Notes: generated by a model not told the origin, from the sequence alone. DNA of 38,204 bases from an uncultured Bifidobacterium sp. (GCF_949292005.1 NZ_CASEXV010000096.1:1-38204); one strand, 5' to 3'; positions 8,932 through 17,370 are shown, counted from the first letter of the stretch. Numbers and translations are program-made.

Positions 8932-10425
8932 GTGACGAATGAGACGTCTCAGGCCGCGGCGGACGTGGAGATGAGCCAGTATGTGGCCGACCGCTCGCGC
9001 GTCAACGAGGAGAAGATCAAACGCGACGACGAGATCATCGGCCAGTTCGGCGACTACGGCTATGGCTGGCATGATTCCGACGCCGCCGGGCGCGCCGCGC
9101 GCAAGGGCATTGATGAGGGAGTGGTGCGCGCGATCTCCGCGGACAAGCATGAGCCCCAATGGATGCTGGACATCCGGCTCAAAGGCTATAAGGCATTCCT
9201 CGAGAAGCCCATGCCCAACTGGGGCGTGGACCTCACAGGCTTCAACGCGGATGATTTCAAGTACTATGTGAAGCCGCTCGACAAGCAGGCCCAGACATGG
9301 GAGGACCTTCCCGACGACATCCGCAAGACCTACGACAGACTGGGGATTCCCGAGGCGGAGAAGAAAAGGCTTGTCTCCGGAGTCGCCGCGCAGTATGAGT
9401 CCGAGGTGATCTACAACTCCATCAGGGAGGACCTCAAGGAGCAGGGCGTCATCTTCGTCGACACTGACACCGCCGTGCGCGAGTACCCCGATCTGGTGCG
9501 CAAATACTTCGGAACCGTCGTGCCTCCGGCCGACAACAAGTTCGGCGCGCTCAACACCGCGGCATGGTCGGGCGGATCCTTCGTGTACGTTCCCAAAGGC
9601 GTGCATGTTGACATCCCGCTGCAGGCATACTTTCGTATCAACACTCCGAACATGGGCCAGTTCGAGAGGACCCTCATCATCGCCGACGAGGGATCGTACG
9701 TGCATTACGTGGAGGGGTGCACCGCGCCGATATACTCCACGGACTCACTGCACGCCGCCATCGTCGAGATCATCGTCGAGAAGCACGCGAGGGTTAGATA
9801 CACAACCGTGCAGAACTGGTCGAACAACGTCTACAACCTTGTGACCCAACGGGCCTACGTCCGCGAGGGTGGAACCATGGAATGGGTGGATGGCAACATC
9901 GGATCCAAAGCGACCATGAAATACCCCGCCTGCATCCTGGCCGAGCCCTACGCCAAGGGGTCCACGATGTCCTTGGGCTTCGCGGGCACCGGGCAGTATC
10001 AGGACACGGGCGCGAAGATGATCCATCTGGCACCCCACACAAGTTCCACCATCGTGGCGAAGTCCATATCGCGAGGCGGCGGACGCTCCGCATACCGCGG
10101 GCTTGTCAAGATTCTCAAGGGGGCCGAGGGATCAAGCTCCTCAGTGGTGTGCGACGCGCTTCTGGTGGATGACTATTCCCGTTCGGACACCTACCCCCAC
10201 GTCGACGTGCGCGAGGACGACGTGTCGATGGCCCATGAGGCCACGGTGTCGAAGGTATCCGAGGACCAGCTCTTCTATCTGATGAGCCGTGGCCTGGAGG
10301 AGAAGGAGGCCATGGGGATGATCGTGCGCGGGTTTGTGGAGCCCATCAGCCGCGAGCTTCCCATGGAATACGCCTTGGAACTCAATCGTCTGGTGGAACT
10401 GCAGATGGAAGGATCGGTGGGCTGA
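8932..10425 (+). CDS. sufB: Fe-S cluster scaffold subunit SufB
   Basis: Part of the SufBC2D scaffold that builds Fe-S clusters for transfer to target proteins. I choose the GTG at 8932 (497 residues): GGAGG at 8919-8923 is eight bases upstream, and the N-terminus then reads MTNETSQ. An upstream TTG at 8899 would add eleven residues without a good ribosome binding site. The body matches SufB throughout: a helical N-terminal region (about 1-150), the beta-helix core with SGGSFVYVPKGV and LIIADEGS, and the C-terminal SRGLEEKEAMGMIVRGF helix. Cys407 in SSVVCDALL probably corresponds to the scaffold cysteine of E. coli SufB. It is first in the operon, three bases from sufD. Confidence 0.97.
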   Translation: MTNETSQAAADVEMSQYVADRSRVNEEKIKRDDEIIGQFGDYGYGWHDSDAAGRAARKGIDEGVVRAISADKHEPQWMLDIRLKGYKAFLEKPMPNWGVDLTGFNADDFKYYVKPLDKQAQTWEDLPDDIRKTYDRLGIPEAEKKRLVSGVAAQYESEVIYNSIREDLKEQGVIFVDTDTAVREYPDLVRKYFGTVVPPADNKFGALNTAAWSGGSFVYVPKGVHVDIPLQAYFRINTPNMGQFERTLIIADEGSYVHYVEGCTAPIYSTDSLHAAIVEIIVEKHARVRYTTVQNWSNNVYNLVTQRAYVREGGTMEWVDGNIGSKATMKYPACILAEPYAKGSTMSLGFAGTGQYQDTGAKMIHLAPHTSSTIVAKSISRGGGRSAYRGLVKILKGAEGSSSSVVCDALLVDDYSRSDTYPHVDVREDDVSMAHEATVSKVSEDQLFYLMSRGLEEKEAMGMIVRGFVEPISRELPMEYALELNRLVELQMEGSVG

Positions 10426-10428
10426 CCC

Positions 10429-11691
10429 ATGACGGAGGAACAACAACTGACCAGGGATCCGGGCCGGACCACGCCACGCGAACCCACCATCCCGACGGCC
10501 GACCCGAAGAACCCCTATGCCTTTCCCGCGGCCATGCCATCGAGCGCCGACCGTGAACCGCGCAGCTTCGAGGTGTCGTCCTTCCCCGTGCCCACGCGCA
10601 AGGACGACGACTGGCGCTTCACGCCGATCAACAGGATCACAGATTTCTTCGAATCGTTCGTTCCCTCCCATGCCACGACCGTGCGGGTGACCTCCATGGA
10701 TGGCTCCGCTCCGGACGACGGGAACGTCAGGGTGTCGACCGTGCCGATGGGGCAGGAGCCCACTGGCACGGTCATGAGGCCCAGCGATCGCGCCTCCGCC
10801 GTGCAGTGGTCGGTGACGGACAAGGCCACCGTCGTCGATCTTGACGGAGAGCCAGACCAGCCCGTCCTGATCTCGATCATCGGCGGCGGCACCGATCTGG
10901 ACTCGCTGCATCTGGTGATCAGGGCCCGTGACCGTTCGCATGCGGACGTCGTGATCGAGCACCATGGTCTCGCCAATCTGTCCGAGGGCGTGGAAATCGT
11001 CACGGGACGGGACTCCCGCATCTCCACCACGTTCATCCAGGAGTGGGATGCCGGGTCACGGCATGTGGGAAGCCACAGAATCCATGTGGGAGAGGGTGCG
11101 TCCCTGCGTCATTCGATGGTGACGTTGGGGGGAGATTTCGTCCGCATCCGCATGGACCAGGAGTTCGGCGGTCCCCAAGGCGATCTCAACATGCTGGGCA
11201 TCTATTTTGTGGATCCGGGCGAGCATATCGAGCATCGCACGATGGTGGTGCACAACCATCCCGAATGCCGGTCGCGTGTCGTCTACAAGGGCGCGCTTGA
11301 TGGCCGCCACGCGCATTCCACCTGGGTGGGCAACGCGTTGATACAACCGACGGCTCCAGGAACCGACTCCTATGAGCTCAACCGGAATCTCGTCCTCACG
11401 CCGGGAGCCATAGCGGATTCCGAACCCAATCTTGAGATCGAGAACGGCGACATCATCGGTGCGGGCCACGCCAGTTCGGTGGGTCGCTTCGACGACGAGG
11501 AGCTGTTCTATCTGCAGTCCCGCGGCATCCCCGAGAAGGAGGCGCGGAAGCTGGTCGTCAGGGGTTTCTTCGGGGAGCTTGTTGATGAGATCGGCGTCCC
11601 GGCGATTTCCGGGCATCTGATGGAGGTCATCGACCGCCGCCTGTCGCGCGGCGAGGATCAGGCCATGCGAACCGTATTGGAGGAGAAGTAA
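10429..11691 (+). CDS. sufD: Fe-S cluster scaffold subunit SufD
   Basis: Paralogue and partner of SufB in the SufBC2D complex; known to help iron entry and cluster assembly at the SufB-SufD interface. It has 420 residues, normal for the family. A low-complexity Pro/Thr/Arg-rich N-terminus (about 1-45) precedes the typical TRKDDDWRFTPI stretch; the beta-helix follows, then DGRHAHSTWVGNALIQP and the C-terminal RGIPEKEARKLVVRGFF motif shared with SufB. His347 in GAGHASSVG probably matches the conserved SufD histidine at the assembly site. The start codon lies three bases after the sufB stop, so translation is probably coupled. Confidence 0.96.
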   Translation: MTEEQQLTRDPGRTTPREPTIPTADPKNPYAFPAAMPSSADREPRSFEVSSFPVPTRKDDDWRFTPINRITDFFESFVPSHATTVRVTSMDGSAPDDGNVRVSTVPMGQEPTGTVMRPSDRASAVQWSVTDKATVVDLDGEPDQPVLISIIGGGTDLDSLHLVIRARDRSHADVVIEHHGLANLSEGVEIVTGRDSRISTTFIQEWDAGSRHVGSHRIHVGEGASLRHSMVTLGGDFVRIRMDQEFGGPQGDLNMLGIYFVDPGEHIEHRTMVVHNHPECRSRVVYKGALDGRHAHSTWVGNALIQPTAPGTDSYELNRNLVLTPGAIADSEPNLEIENGDIIGAGHASSVGRFDDEELFYLQSRGIPEKEARKLVVRGFFGELVDEIGVPAISGHLMEVIDRRLSRGEDQAMRTVLEEK

Positions 11692-11693
11692 TC

Positions 11694-12473
11694 ATGTCAA
11701 CCCTGCAGATCAAGGATCTCTACGCGTCCGTGGAGACCAAGGAGGGTCGCAAGCAGATCCTCAAAGGCGTTAATCTGACCGTCAACTCCGGTGAGACCCA
11801 TGCCATTATGGGCCCCAACGGATCCGGAAAATCGACGCTCGCCTACACTCTGGCCGGTCATCCCAAATACGAGGTCGATTCGGGAGAGGTTCTGCTTGAT
11901 GGAGTGGACATCCTCAAGCAGACCCCCGACGAGCGGGCCAAGGAGGGGCTGTTTCTGGCGATGCAGTATCCGGTGGAGGTCCCCGGTGTGTCCATGACAA
12001 ACTTCCTGCGCACGGCGAAGACGGAGATCGACGGGAAGGCCCCTGCCATACGCGCCTGGGCCAAGGACCTCAGCGCGTCGATGAAAAGACTGCGCATGGA
12101 TCCGAAGTTCGCGACCCGATCGGTGAACGAGGGGTTCTCCGGCGGCGAGAAGAAAAGAGCCGAGGTTCTGCAACTTGAGCTTCTCAAGCCCAAATTCGCC
12201 ATTCTCGATGAGACGGATTCAGGCCTTGACGTCGACGCGCTGCGCATCGTCTCGGAGGGCGTCAATCGGGCCAAGGAGAACACCGGCATGGGAATACTCA
12301 TGGTGACCCACTACACGCGCATCCTCAAGTACATCAAGCCCGACATCGTCCATGTTTTCGCCGAGGGCCATTTCGTGCGCACGGGAGGCCCGGAACTTGC
12401 CGACGAGCTGGAGGAGCAGGGATACGACCGCTATCTTCCAGAAGGCGCGCAGACGGAATCGGCGCTGGCATAG
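11694..12473 (+). CDS. sufC: Fe-S assembly ATPase SufC
   Basis: ABC-type ATPase of the SufBC2D scaffold; it works in the cytoplasm and is not a transporter. It has 259 residues. Walker A is GPNGSGKST (Gly40-Thr48, Lys46), the signature is FSGGEKKR (148-155), and Walker B is ILDETDSGLD (Asp172, Glu173); the H-loop is in the MVTHYTRIL stretch. The ATG has an excellent ribosome binding site, GGAGGAG at 11679-11685, eight bases upstream and inside the end of sufD. A 94-base gap to sufS follows, the longest in the operon, with no strong signal in it. Confidence 0.98.
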   Translation: MSTLQIKDLYASVETKEGRKQILKGVNLTVNSGETHAIMGPNGSGKSTLAYTLAGHPKYEVDSGEVLLDGVDILKQTPDERAKEGLFLAMQYPVEVPGVSMTNFLRTAKTEIDGKAPAIRAWAKDLSASMKRLRMDPKFATRSVNEGFSGGEKKRAEVLQLELLKPKFAILDETDSGLDVDALRIVSEGVNRAKENTGMGILMVTHYTRILKYIKPDIVHVFAEGHFVRTGGPELADELEEQGYDRYLPEGAQTESALA

Positions 12474-12567
12474 CGGATGTGAACGGATCGTCCCGCCGGG
12501 CACGTGGCTACCATGCGGGGAGCAAACACACCACAGGATTCTCATAATCGAGGAGATGGAAGGCGTC

Positions 12568-13839
12568 ATGACGGATTTCACAGCGTTGCGCGGGCAGTTC
12601 CCCATACTTGACCAGACTATTCACGGACATCCGCTGATTTATCTGGACTCCGCCGCCACGTCCCAAAAGCCCGAGGTGGTCATCAACGCGGAATCCGATT
12701 TCTACCGGTCGATCAACGCGGGAGTCCATCGCGGGGCCCATGAGCTTGCCGCCCGAAGCACCATGGCGTTCGAGCACGCGCGCGCGTCAATCGCCGCGCT
12801 GGTCGGAGCAGACGCGCGAGAGGGCCATGAGGAGATCGTCGTGACCGCTGGTGCCACGGCGGGGCTCAACCTTCTTGCCACGGCGTTCGGAAACGCCTCT
12901 CTGGGACGTGGAGGAGATGCCGCGCGGCGCTTTGCGCTTAAGCCGGGCGACAACATCGTCGTATCACAAGCCGAACATCATTCCGTTTTGCTTCCCTTCC
13001 AGGAGCTGGCCGCCCGCACCGGAGCCACTTTGTCGTGGTTCGGCCTGACCAATGACGGCCGCGTCCGCACGGATATGGCCGACGACGTCATCACGGAGCG
13101 GACGAGGATCGTGGCCATCACCCATGTGGGGAACACGACGGGCGCGATCACGGACATAGCTCCGGTGGTCAAACGGGCACATGAGGTGGGTGCGATCGTC
13201 GTGTTGGACGCCTGCCAATCCGTTCCCCACCTCGCCGTCGATTTTCAGGCGATGGGCGTTGATTTCGCGGCGTGGAGCGCCCACAAGATGTACGGGCCAA
13301 CTGGTGTGGGATTCCTCTATGGCCGTAGAAAGCTTCTTGAGGCTCTTCCTCCGGCGAGTTTCGGCGGGTCCATGGTCGAGTTGGCGTGGATGGACAAGCC
13401 TGCGCAGTATATGGCGCCCCCCGCCCGTTTCGAGGCGGGAACGCAGCCGGTGGCTCAAGTGGTCGCGGCCGCGGTGGCCGCGGACTGGATGCGGTCTGTG
13501 GGGATGGATGAGATAGAACGCCACGAGAGATCCATCACCCATGAGCTGCTCAGACTTGGCGATGTGGAGGGGGTACGCATCCTCGGTCCGCGTGGCGAGG
13601 ACAATCGGATTGGCACTGTGGCCTTTGAGGTCGAGGGTGTGCACCCGCACGATGTCGGGCAGTATCTTGATTCCTTGGGCATCGCCATCCGGGTCGGTCA
13701 CCACTGTGCGCAACCCGTCCATCGTCATTTCGGAGTATTCGCATCAAACAGGGCGTCAACCGGCGTGTACAACACCGCGCAGGAGGCACGTGATCTGGTC
13801 GAGGCGGTCAGGGGAGTGCGGCCTTTCTTCGGGGCATGA
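12568..13839 (+). CDS. sufS: Cysteine desulfurase SufS (class II)
   Basis: PLP enzyme that removes sulfur from cysteine and passes it as persulfide to the Suf system. From the ATG at 12568 it has 423 residues. The frame stays open further upstream, but that part overlaps sufC and has no family resemblance; GGAAGG or GAGGAG just upstream can serve as ribosome binding site. An in-frame ATG at 12556 is a less likely start. The PLP lysine is Lys240 in AWSAHKMYGPTG, the PLP-contact region is AEHHSVLLP, and the active cysteine is Cys380 in RVGHHCAQP. This pairing with SufU downstream is the Gram-positive arrangement. Confidence 0.97.
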   Translation: MTDFTALRGQFPILDQTIHGHPLIYLDSAATSQKPEVVINAESDFYRSINAGVHRGAHELAARSTMAFEHARASIAALVGADAREGHEEIVVTAGATAGLNLLATAFGNASLGRGGDAARRFALKPGDNIVVSQAEHHSVLLPFQELAARTGATLSWFGLTNDGRVRTDMADDVITERTRIVAITHVGNTTGAITDIAPVVKRAHEVGAIVVLDACQSVPHLAVDFQAMGVDFAAWSAHKMYGPTGVGFLYGRRKLLEALPPASFGGSMVELAWMDKPAQYMAPPARFEAGTQPVAQVVAAAVAADWMRSVGMDEIERHERSITHELLRLGDVEGVRILGPRGEDNRIGTVAFEVEGVHPHDVGQYLDSLGIAIRVGHHCAQPVHRHFGVFASNRASTGVYNTAQEARDLVEAVRGVRPFFGA

Positions 13840-13907
13840 TCCCGTGGACCGAACCGGATTCGTCAAGATTCAGGAAGACTTTGCGAAAAGATATGGAAAC
13901 GAGTGCG

Positions 13908-14513
13908 ATGAACGATTTTGACATGGATGATGAGGATCTACAGCAGATGTACCAGGAGGTGATTCTCGACGCGTCCAAAGATCCTCATGGACGTGTCAGA
14001 TTCGCCGACGATCTCACCACGGAGGATTCCTCCGCCACGCTTGGAACGGCCACGATGGCGATGACGCATGACTATTGCACTGCGGGCGAATCCCATCAGT
14101 TCAATCCCACCTGTGGTGATGAGGCGACGATCCGCGTGGAGGTGTCCAGAGACGTTCCGCGAAGAATCGATAAGATCATCTGGGACGGACAGGGATGCTC
14201 CATATCTCAGGCGAGTTTGTCGGTGATGACGGACCTCGTGGAGGGCTCCACCGTCGATGAGGCGATGCGCCTCGAGGGATTATTCCATGATCTGATGAAC
14301 TCCCGGGGTGCGGGCCTTGACGATGAGGCGCAGAACGAGGCGTTGGGAGACGCCGTTGTATTTCAGGGGGTCTCGCGCTATCCCATGCGCATCAAATGCG
14401 CGCTTCTGGCATGGGAGGGCATGAAGGATTCGGTCGCCAGGGCCGTGGCCGCTCAAACGCCACCGGCACAGGAATCCGTAACAGACACGACAGCCGACGA
14501 CAGCAAGGACTGA
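13908..14513 (+). CDS. sufU: SufU, sulfur-transfer partner of SufS
   Basis: Zinc protein that accepts sulfur from SufS and stimulates it. Counting from the ATG at 13908 (201 residues), the conserved ligands are Cys69 and Asp71 in NPTCGDE, Cys97 in GQGCSIS and Cys164 in RIKCALLAWEG; the insertion typical of SufU (VMTDLVEGSTVDEA) is present, distinguishing it from IscU. The start is uncertain: an ATG at 13836 overlaps the sufS stop as ATGA and would add 24 residues, and another ATG sits at 13893. None has a strong ribosome binding site; 13908 gives the family-like MNDFDMDDEDLQQMYQE beginning. It is followed two bases later by the SufT gene. Confidence 0.93.
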   Translation: MNDFDMDDEDLQQMYQEVILDASKDPHGRVRFADDLTTEDSSATLGTATMAMTHDYCTAGESHQFNPTCGDEATIRVEVSRDVPRRIDKIIWDGQGCSISQASLSVMTDLVEGSTVDEAMRLEGLFHDLMNSRGAGLDDEAQNEALGDAVVFQGVSRYPMRIKCALLAWEGMKDSVARAVAAQTPPAQESVTDTTADDSKD

Positions 14514-14515
14514 TC

Positions 14516-15151
14516 ATGAGTACTTCGGACAACAGCACTCTGGTGCCACGGCCTCAGCAGACCATATTCGACACGGTCAGCGCGGTCTTCGGAGACGAGG
14601 AGACCGCTGGACGCGTGATGAACAATCCCTCCCTTCTGGCATCCGGGCAGAAGGAGATGCGGGCGACCGACCCCGTGGAAGGTTCGGCGGCCGAATCGTC
14701 ATTCGGCTGCGGCGACCATCACGATGATGATGGCGACCATGAGTGCTGCGGCCAATGTGGTCACGATGATGATGACGATGGCGACGACAACGACATCCCA
14801 CTCACCGCGGTCGACGAGATCGGCAGGGCGACGGCTCAGGACGTTCGTGAGGCCCTGCATCAGGTGATCGATCCCGAGTTGGGTATTGACGTCATCGATC
14901 TGGGTTTGGTGTATGGCATCGAGATAGATGACAAAGGCCGCGCCATCATCACCATGACGCTGACGACGCCCGCATGCCCTCTGACGGATCTGATCGAGGA
15001 CGAATGCGCGAGCACGCTGGCGGGCCTTGTGGAGGAGTTCCGGATCGACTGGACATGGAATCCGCAGTGGACCGTCGACAGGATATCCGCGTCCGGACGC
15101 GACCAACTGGCGGCGATCGGATTCAATCTCGACAACATGCCCCGCTACTGA
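14516..15151 (+). CDS. sufT: SufT-like Fe-S maturation protein with a His/Cys/Asp-rich N-terminal region
   Basis: DUF59/MIP18-type protein, a family that helps mature Fe-S proteins. The DUF59 domain is about residues 100-211, with VIDPELGIDVIDLGLVYG (Asp119-Pro120-Glu121) and TTPACPL (Cys154). The whole protein has 211 residues, about twice the DUF59 domain alone. The extra N-terminal half includes residues 63-94, where four Cys (65, 77, 78, 81), four His (68, 69, 75, 83) and a dozen or so Asp are packed together; metal binding is an inference from composition. The DNA there is a GAT/GAC-rich tract. The ATG follows the sufU stop by two bases (TGATCATG). Last gene of the suf operon; no clear terminator follows. 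Confidence 0.9.
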   Translation: MSTSDNSTLVPRPQQTIFDTVSAVFGDEETAGRVMNNPSLLASGQKEMRATDPVEGSAAESSFGCGDHHDDDGDHECCGQCGHDDDDDGDDNDIPLTAVDEIGRATAQDVREALHQVIDPELGIDVIDLGLVYGIEIDDKGRAIITMTLTTPACPLTDLIEDECASTLAGLVEEFRIDWTWNPQWTVDRISASGRDQLAAIGFNLDNMPRY

Positions 15152-15284
15152 TCTATGGGAATTGACCTATAAAGAAATACCTGCCTGGGGAATTCCTGCA
15201 GGGCCGTGCGGATTCCGTGTCACCCGAGGGGTTTCCGAGTCCAGAATCAACCGGTGGCTCGGCCCCTGCGAGGGACTCCGTAGC

Positions 15285-16154
15285 CTAACGAGACAGGGGA
15301 CGAGTGGCATAGAACGTCACGGCGCTGGATGCCGCGACGTTGAGACTGTCCACATCATGACTCATAGGGATCCTGACAGTCAGATCGGATTGCGCTATTG
15401 TCCGGGAGGTGAGTCCGTCGCCTTCGGTTCCGAATATCAGGGCAATTTTATCGATCCCCCCATGCTCCGCCGGCTTTCGCAGGCGTCCGGAAAGATCGTC
15501 AAGCGATATGGATTCGTCGGTCAGTGCCATGGCCACGGTGGTGAATCCGAGCCCATGAAGCTCAGCAAGTCCCGACGCAGGCCAGAAACGGGTGTCATCC
15601 CCACCGATTCTGGTCCACGGCACCTGGAACACGGTTCCCATGGAAACCCTAGCCGCGCGCCTGTACAGCGGATCCCCGCATGACGGGGTGACGAGAACCG
15701 CATCGACATCAAGGGCCGCGGCCGACCTCATCAGCGCACCAACGTTTGTGGGGTCGACAATGTTCTCCATCACGGCCACACGCGACGCGCCCGCGCAGAC
15801 CTCCTCGACCGTCGGCAGCTCCCATCGGCGCATCGCCGCGAGGGCTCCACGATGAAGCCGATATCCCGTCAGACGCCTCAGCTGTTCGGGGCTGGCCACA
15901 TACACCGGAACATCCGGCCCCCATGCTGCGTCGATCATCGAGAACTCCCGTGTCATTCCATCGATCCACGGCTTCTCGACGAGGAGGGACAAAGGCTCGC
16001 GTCCGGCGTCCAACGCACGGTCGATCACCTTGACCGATTCGGCTATGAACAGGCCTTTGCTGGGTTCGAGCCTGTTGCGAAGCTGCGGCTCGGTGAGGTT
16101 GACGAAGGCGTCCAGACGTGGATCGTCGATGGAGTCCACGGCGATGATTCTCAT
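15285..16154 (-). CDS. TrmH/SpoU family RNA 2'-O-methyltransferase
   Basis: SPOUT-class enzyme that uses S-adenosylmethionine to methylate the ribose 2'-OH of rRNA or tRNA; which base it modifies cannot be told from sequence. It has 289 residues. An N-terminal substrate-binding domain (about 10-110) precedes the SPOUT domain: motif 1 NIVDPTNVGALMRSAAAL (131-148, catalytic-type Asn and Arg143), motif 2 FGTEGDGL (241-248), motif 3 IPMSHDVDSLNVAASSAV (262-279) with the deep-knot Ser-Leu-Asn. It is convergent with the suf operon, and lies downstream of tRNA-Leu on the same strand, separated by a hairpin terminator. Confidence 0.93.
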   Translation of the reverse strand: MRIIAVDSIDDPRLDAFVNLTEPQLRNRLEPSKGLFIAESVKVIDRALDAGREPLSLLVEKPWIDGMTREFSMIDAAWGPDVPVYVASPEQLRRLTGYRLHRGALAAMRRWELPTVEEVCAGASRVAVMENIVDPTNVGALMRSAAALDVDAVLVTPSCGDPLYRRAARVSMGTVFQVPWTRIGGDDTRFWPASGLAELHGLGFTTVAMALTDESISLDDLSGRLRKPAEHGGIDKIALIFGTEGDGLTSRTIAQSDLTVRIPMSHDVDSLNVAASSAVTFYATRPLSR

Positions 16155-16211
16155 GTTCCCTACACATCCTCTGGTTGCGGTCGGTGGATTCGACGAGGTG
16201 TCCAGCTACAA

Positions 16212-16237
16212 GAAAACCCCTTGACGAGCAAGGGGCT
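16212..16237 (-). terminator. Rho-independent terminator after tRNA-Leu
   Basis: On the reverse strand CCCCTTG, loop CTCGT, CAAGGGG is followed by TTTTCTTG. A 7-bp stem with a T-run makes this a good terminator 14 bases after the tRNA 3' end. Confidence 0.85.
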
Positions 16238-16251
16238 TGGTGTCGCCATCG

Positions 16252-16338
16252 TGTCCGGAGCGGGAGTTGAACCCGCACGCCTGTAAAAATAGGCACTAGC
16301 ACCTCAAGCTAGCGCGTCTACCATTCCGCCACCCGGAC
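16252..16338 (-). tRNA. tRNA-Leu (anticodon GAG)
   Basis: An 87-base class II tRNA. On the reverse strand the acceptor stem GTCCGGG pairs with the 3' TCCGGAC, discriminator A. The anticodon arm is CTAGC-TTGAGGT-GCTAG, giving GAG for leucine codons CUC and CUU. The long variable arm has a GCCT/AGGC stem, and the T arm is GCGGG-TTCAACT-CCCGC. CCA is not encoded. A TATAGT box lies upstream and a terminator downstream, so it is a single-gene unit. Confidence 0.97.
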
Positions 16339-16360
16339 GTGCTTTTTGGCAACGTGTTGA

Positions 16361-16366
16361 ACTATA
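16361..16366 (-). promoter_or_regulatory. Candidate -10 box of tRNA-Leu
   Basis: TATAGT on the reverse strand fits TAnnnT and is 22 bases before the mature tRNA 5' end, leaving a short trimmed leader. No convincing -35 was seen. Confidence 0.45.
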
Positions 16367-16453
16367 GCACCTTGGCGATGAGAACGCATTGGAGTGTCGC
16401 GTTGGCGAGTCCGCGGAACGTCCCGGGCACGCACGTCAGAGTCGCCGCCGTTG

Positions 16454-16459
16454 TAGCCT
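16454..16459 (+). promoter_or_regulatory. Candidate -10 box of rsmE (possibly leaderless)
   Basis: TAGCCT fits TAnnnT, is preceded directly by TG, and ends seven bases before the rsmE ATG. No Shine-Dalgarno is present. This is the spacing expected for a leaderless mRNA. Confidence 0.4.
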
Positions 16460-16466
16460 TGACATC

Positions 16467-17291
16467 ATGACTGCACCCATGTTTCTTCTCGACACCGGCC
16501 AGGATGACGTTCCCCTCAATTTCGACGAGCTGCACGAGGGCTGGGTGCTCACGCTTCCCGATACCGTCCGCCGCCACGCCATACAGGCGATGAGGCTGTC
16601 ATCGCAGGACGTTCTGCAACTGACCGATGGACGCGGTCTGCGAATCACGGCCACGGTCGAGGATCCCGCGCAGGGACGGGTGAGGGTGAATGACGTGGGC
16701 CGTGAATGCGGCCATGTGACGAGGATCGTTCTCGTTCAGGCTCTCGCGAAGAACGGCCATGATGAGCTTGCCGTGGATGCAGCGACGCAAATTGGCGTCG
16801 ACGAGGTGGTCCCCTGGCAGTCGCATCGCAGCATAGCCAAATGGAAGGCGGGCCGGACCGACAGAAAATGGAGGCAGACCCTGGCGCGTTCCACCGAGCA
16901 GGCCCGCCGTTCATGGATGCCCGAGCTGCGAGACTGCGTCGACGACTCCGGAATAGTCGCGATATGCCGTCGCGCCTGCGTTCACGGGGAACTGGTCATC
17001 GTCCTCCATCAGGATGCGACGGTCACGTGGACCGGGCTCAAAGAGGCCATCGACCGCCTTTCCCAGCGGTGTGTCGATGATGGCCGCCCGCGCTCGGTCT
17101 ATATCGTCGTGGGTCCCGAGGGGGGAATCGATGATGATGAGGTGGCCGCATTCACGGACGCGGGGGCCGAATCGTGTTCCATGGGGCCAACGATCATGCG
17201 CGCATCGGTGGCCGGACCAGCCGCCACGGCCTTGTTGTGCGAATCAATGGGCCGTTTCGATTCCCGTCCCACTGTCATGAACGACGACTGA
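16467..17291 (+). CDS. rsmE: 16S rRNA (uracil-1498 N3) methyltransferase RsmE
   Basis: SPOUT-class enzyme that methylates U1498 of 16S rRNA in the decoding centre. From the ATG at 16467 it has 274 residues, near the family's usual length; the frame is open upstream but that part has no family likeness. An N-terminal PUA-like domain (about 1-85: LPDTVRRHAIQAMRL) precedes the methyltransferase domain with LVQALAKNGHDELAVDAATQIGV in two parts around 94-118, the SAM-loop motif VGPEGGIDDDE (Gly216-Gly220) and the knot SMGPTIMRASVAGPAA. There is no ribosome binding site; a TAnnnT box lies seven bases upstream. It leads the rsmE-to-era block. Confidence 0.95.
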   Translation: MTAPMFLLDTGQDDVPLNFDELHEGWVLTLPDTVRRHAIQAMRLSSQDVLQLTDGRGLRITATVEDPAQGRVRVNDVGRECGHVTRIVLVQALAKNGHDELAVDAATQIGVDEVVPWQSHRSIAKWKAGRTDRKWRQTLARSTEQARRSWMPELRDCVDDSGIVAICRRACVHGELVIVLHQDATVTWTGLKEAIDRLSQRCVDDGRPRSVYIVVGPEGGIDDDEVAAFTDAGAESCSMGPTIMRASVAGPAATALLCESMGRFDSRPTVMNDD

Positions 17292-17356
17292 CGCCGCCGC
17301 GGATCGTGACGATGCGGACGTTTCCTCCTACGAGAGGCCATATCCGCCGCGCACAA

Positions 17357-17362
17357 TATCAT
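17357..17362 (+). promoter_or_regulatory. Candidate -10 box before the HIT gene
   Basis: TATCAT fits TAnnnT and is identical to the hexamer proposed for rpsT. Transcription would start near 17369, immediately before the hairpin at 17371-17390. Confidence 0.35.
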
Positions 17363-17370
17363 GAAGGGAG

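Noticed and set aside
12352..12567. Upstream extension of the sufS reading frame
   Set aside because: It overlaps the end of sufC, has no SufS resemblance, and better starts exist at 12568.
14726..14790. GAT/GAC-rich stretch considered as a repeat array
   Set aside because: It is an in-frame coding tract for Asp and His in SufT, with imperfect units, not a CRISPR or intergenic repeat.
15152..15284. Gap between sufT and the methyltransferase gene, searched for a terminator
   Set aside because: Only weak 5-bp pairings such as CCGAG/CTCGG were found, with no T-run; nothing worth annotating.
16459..16464. TTGACA, a perfect -35 match at the rsmE start
   Set aside because: The matching -10 position falls inside rsmE and is not -10-like, and a promoter there would not serve a visible start.
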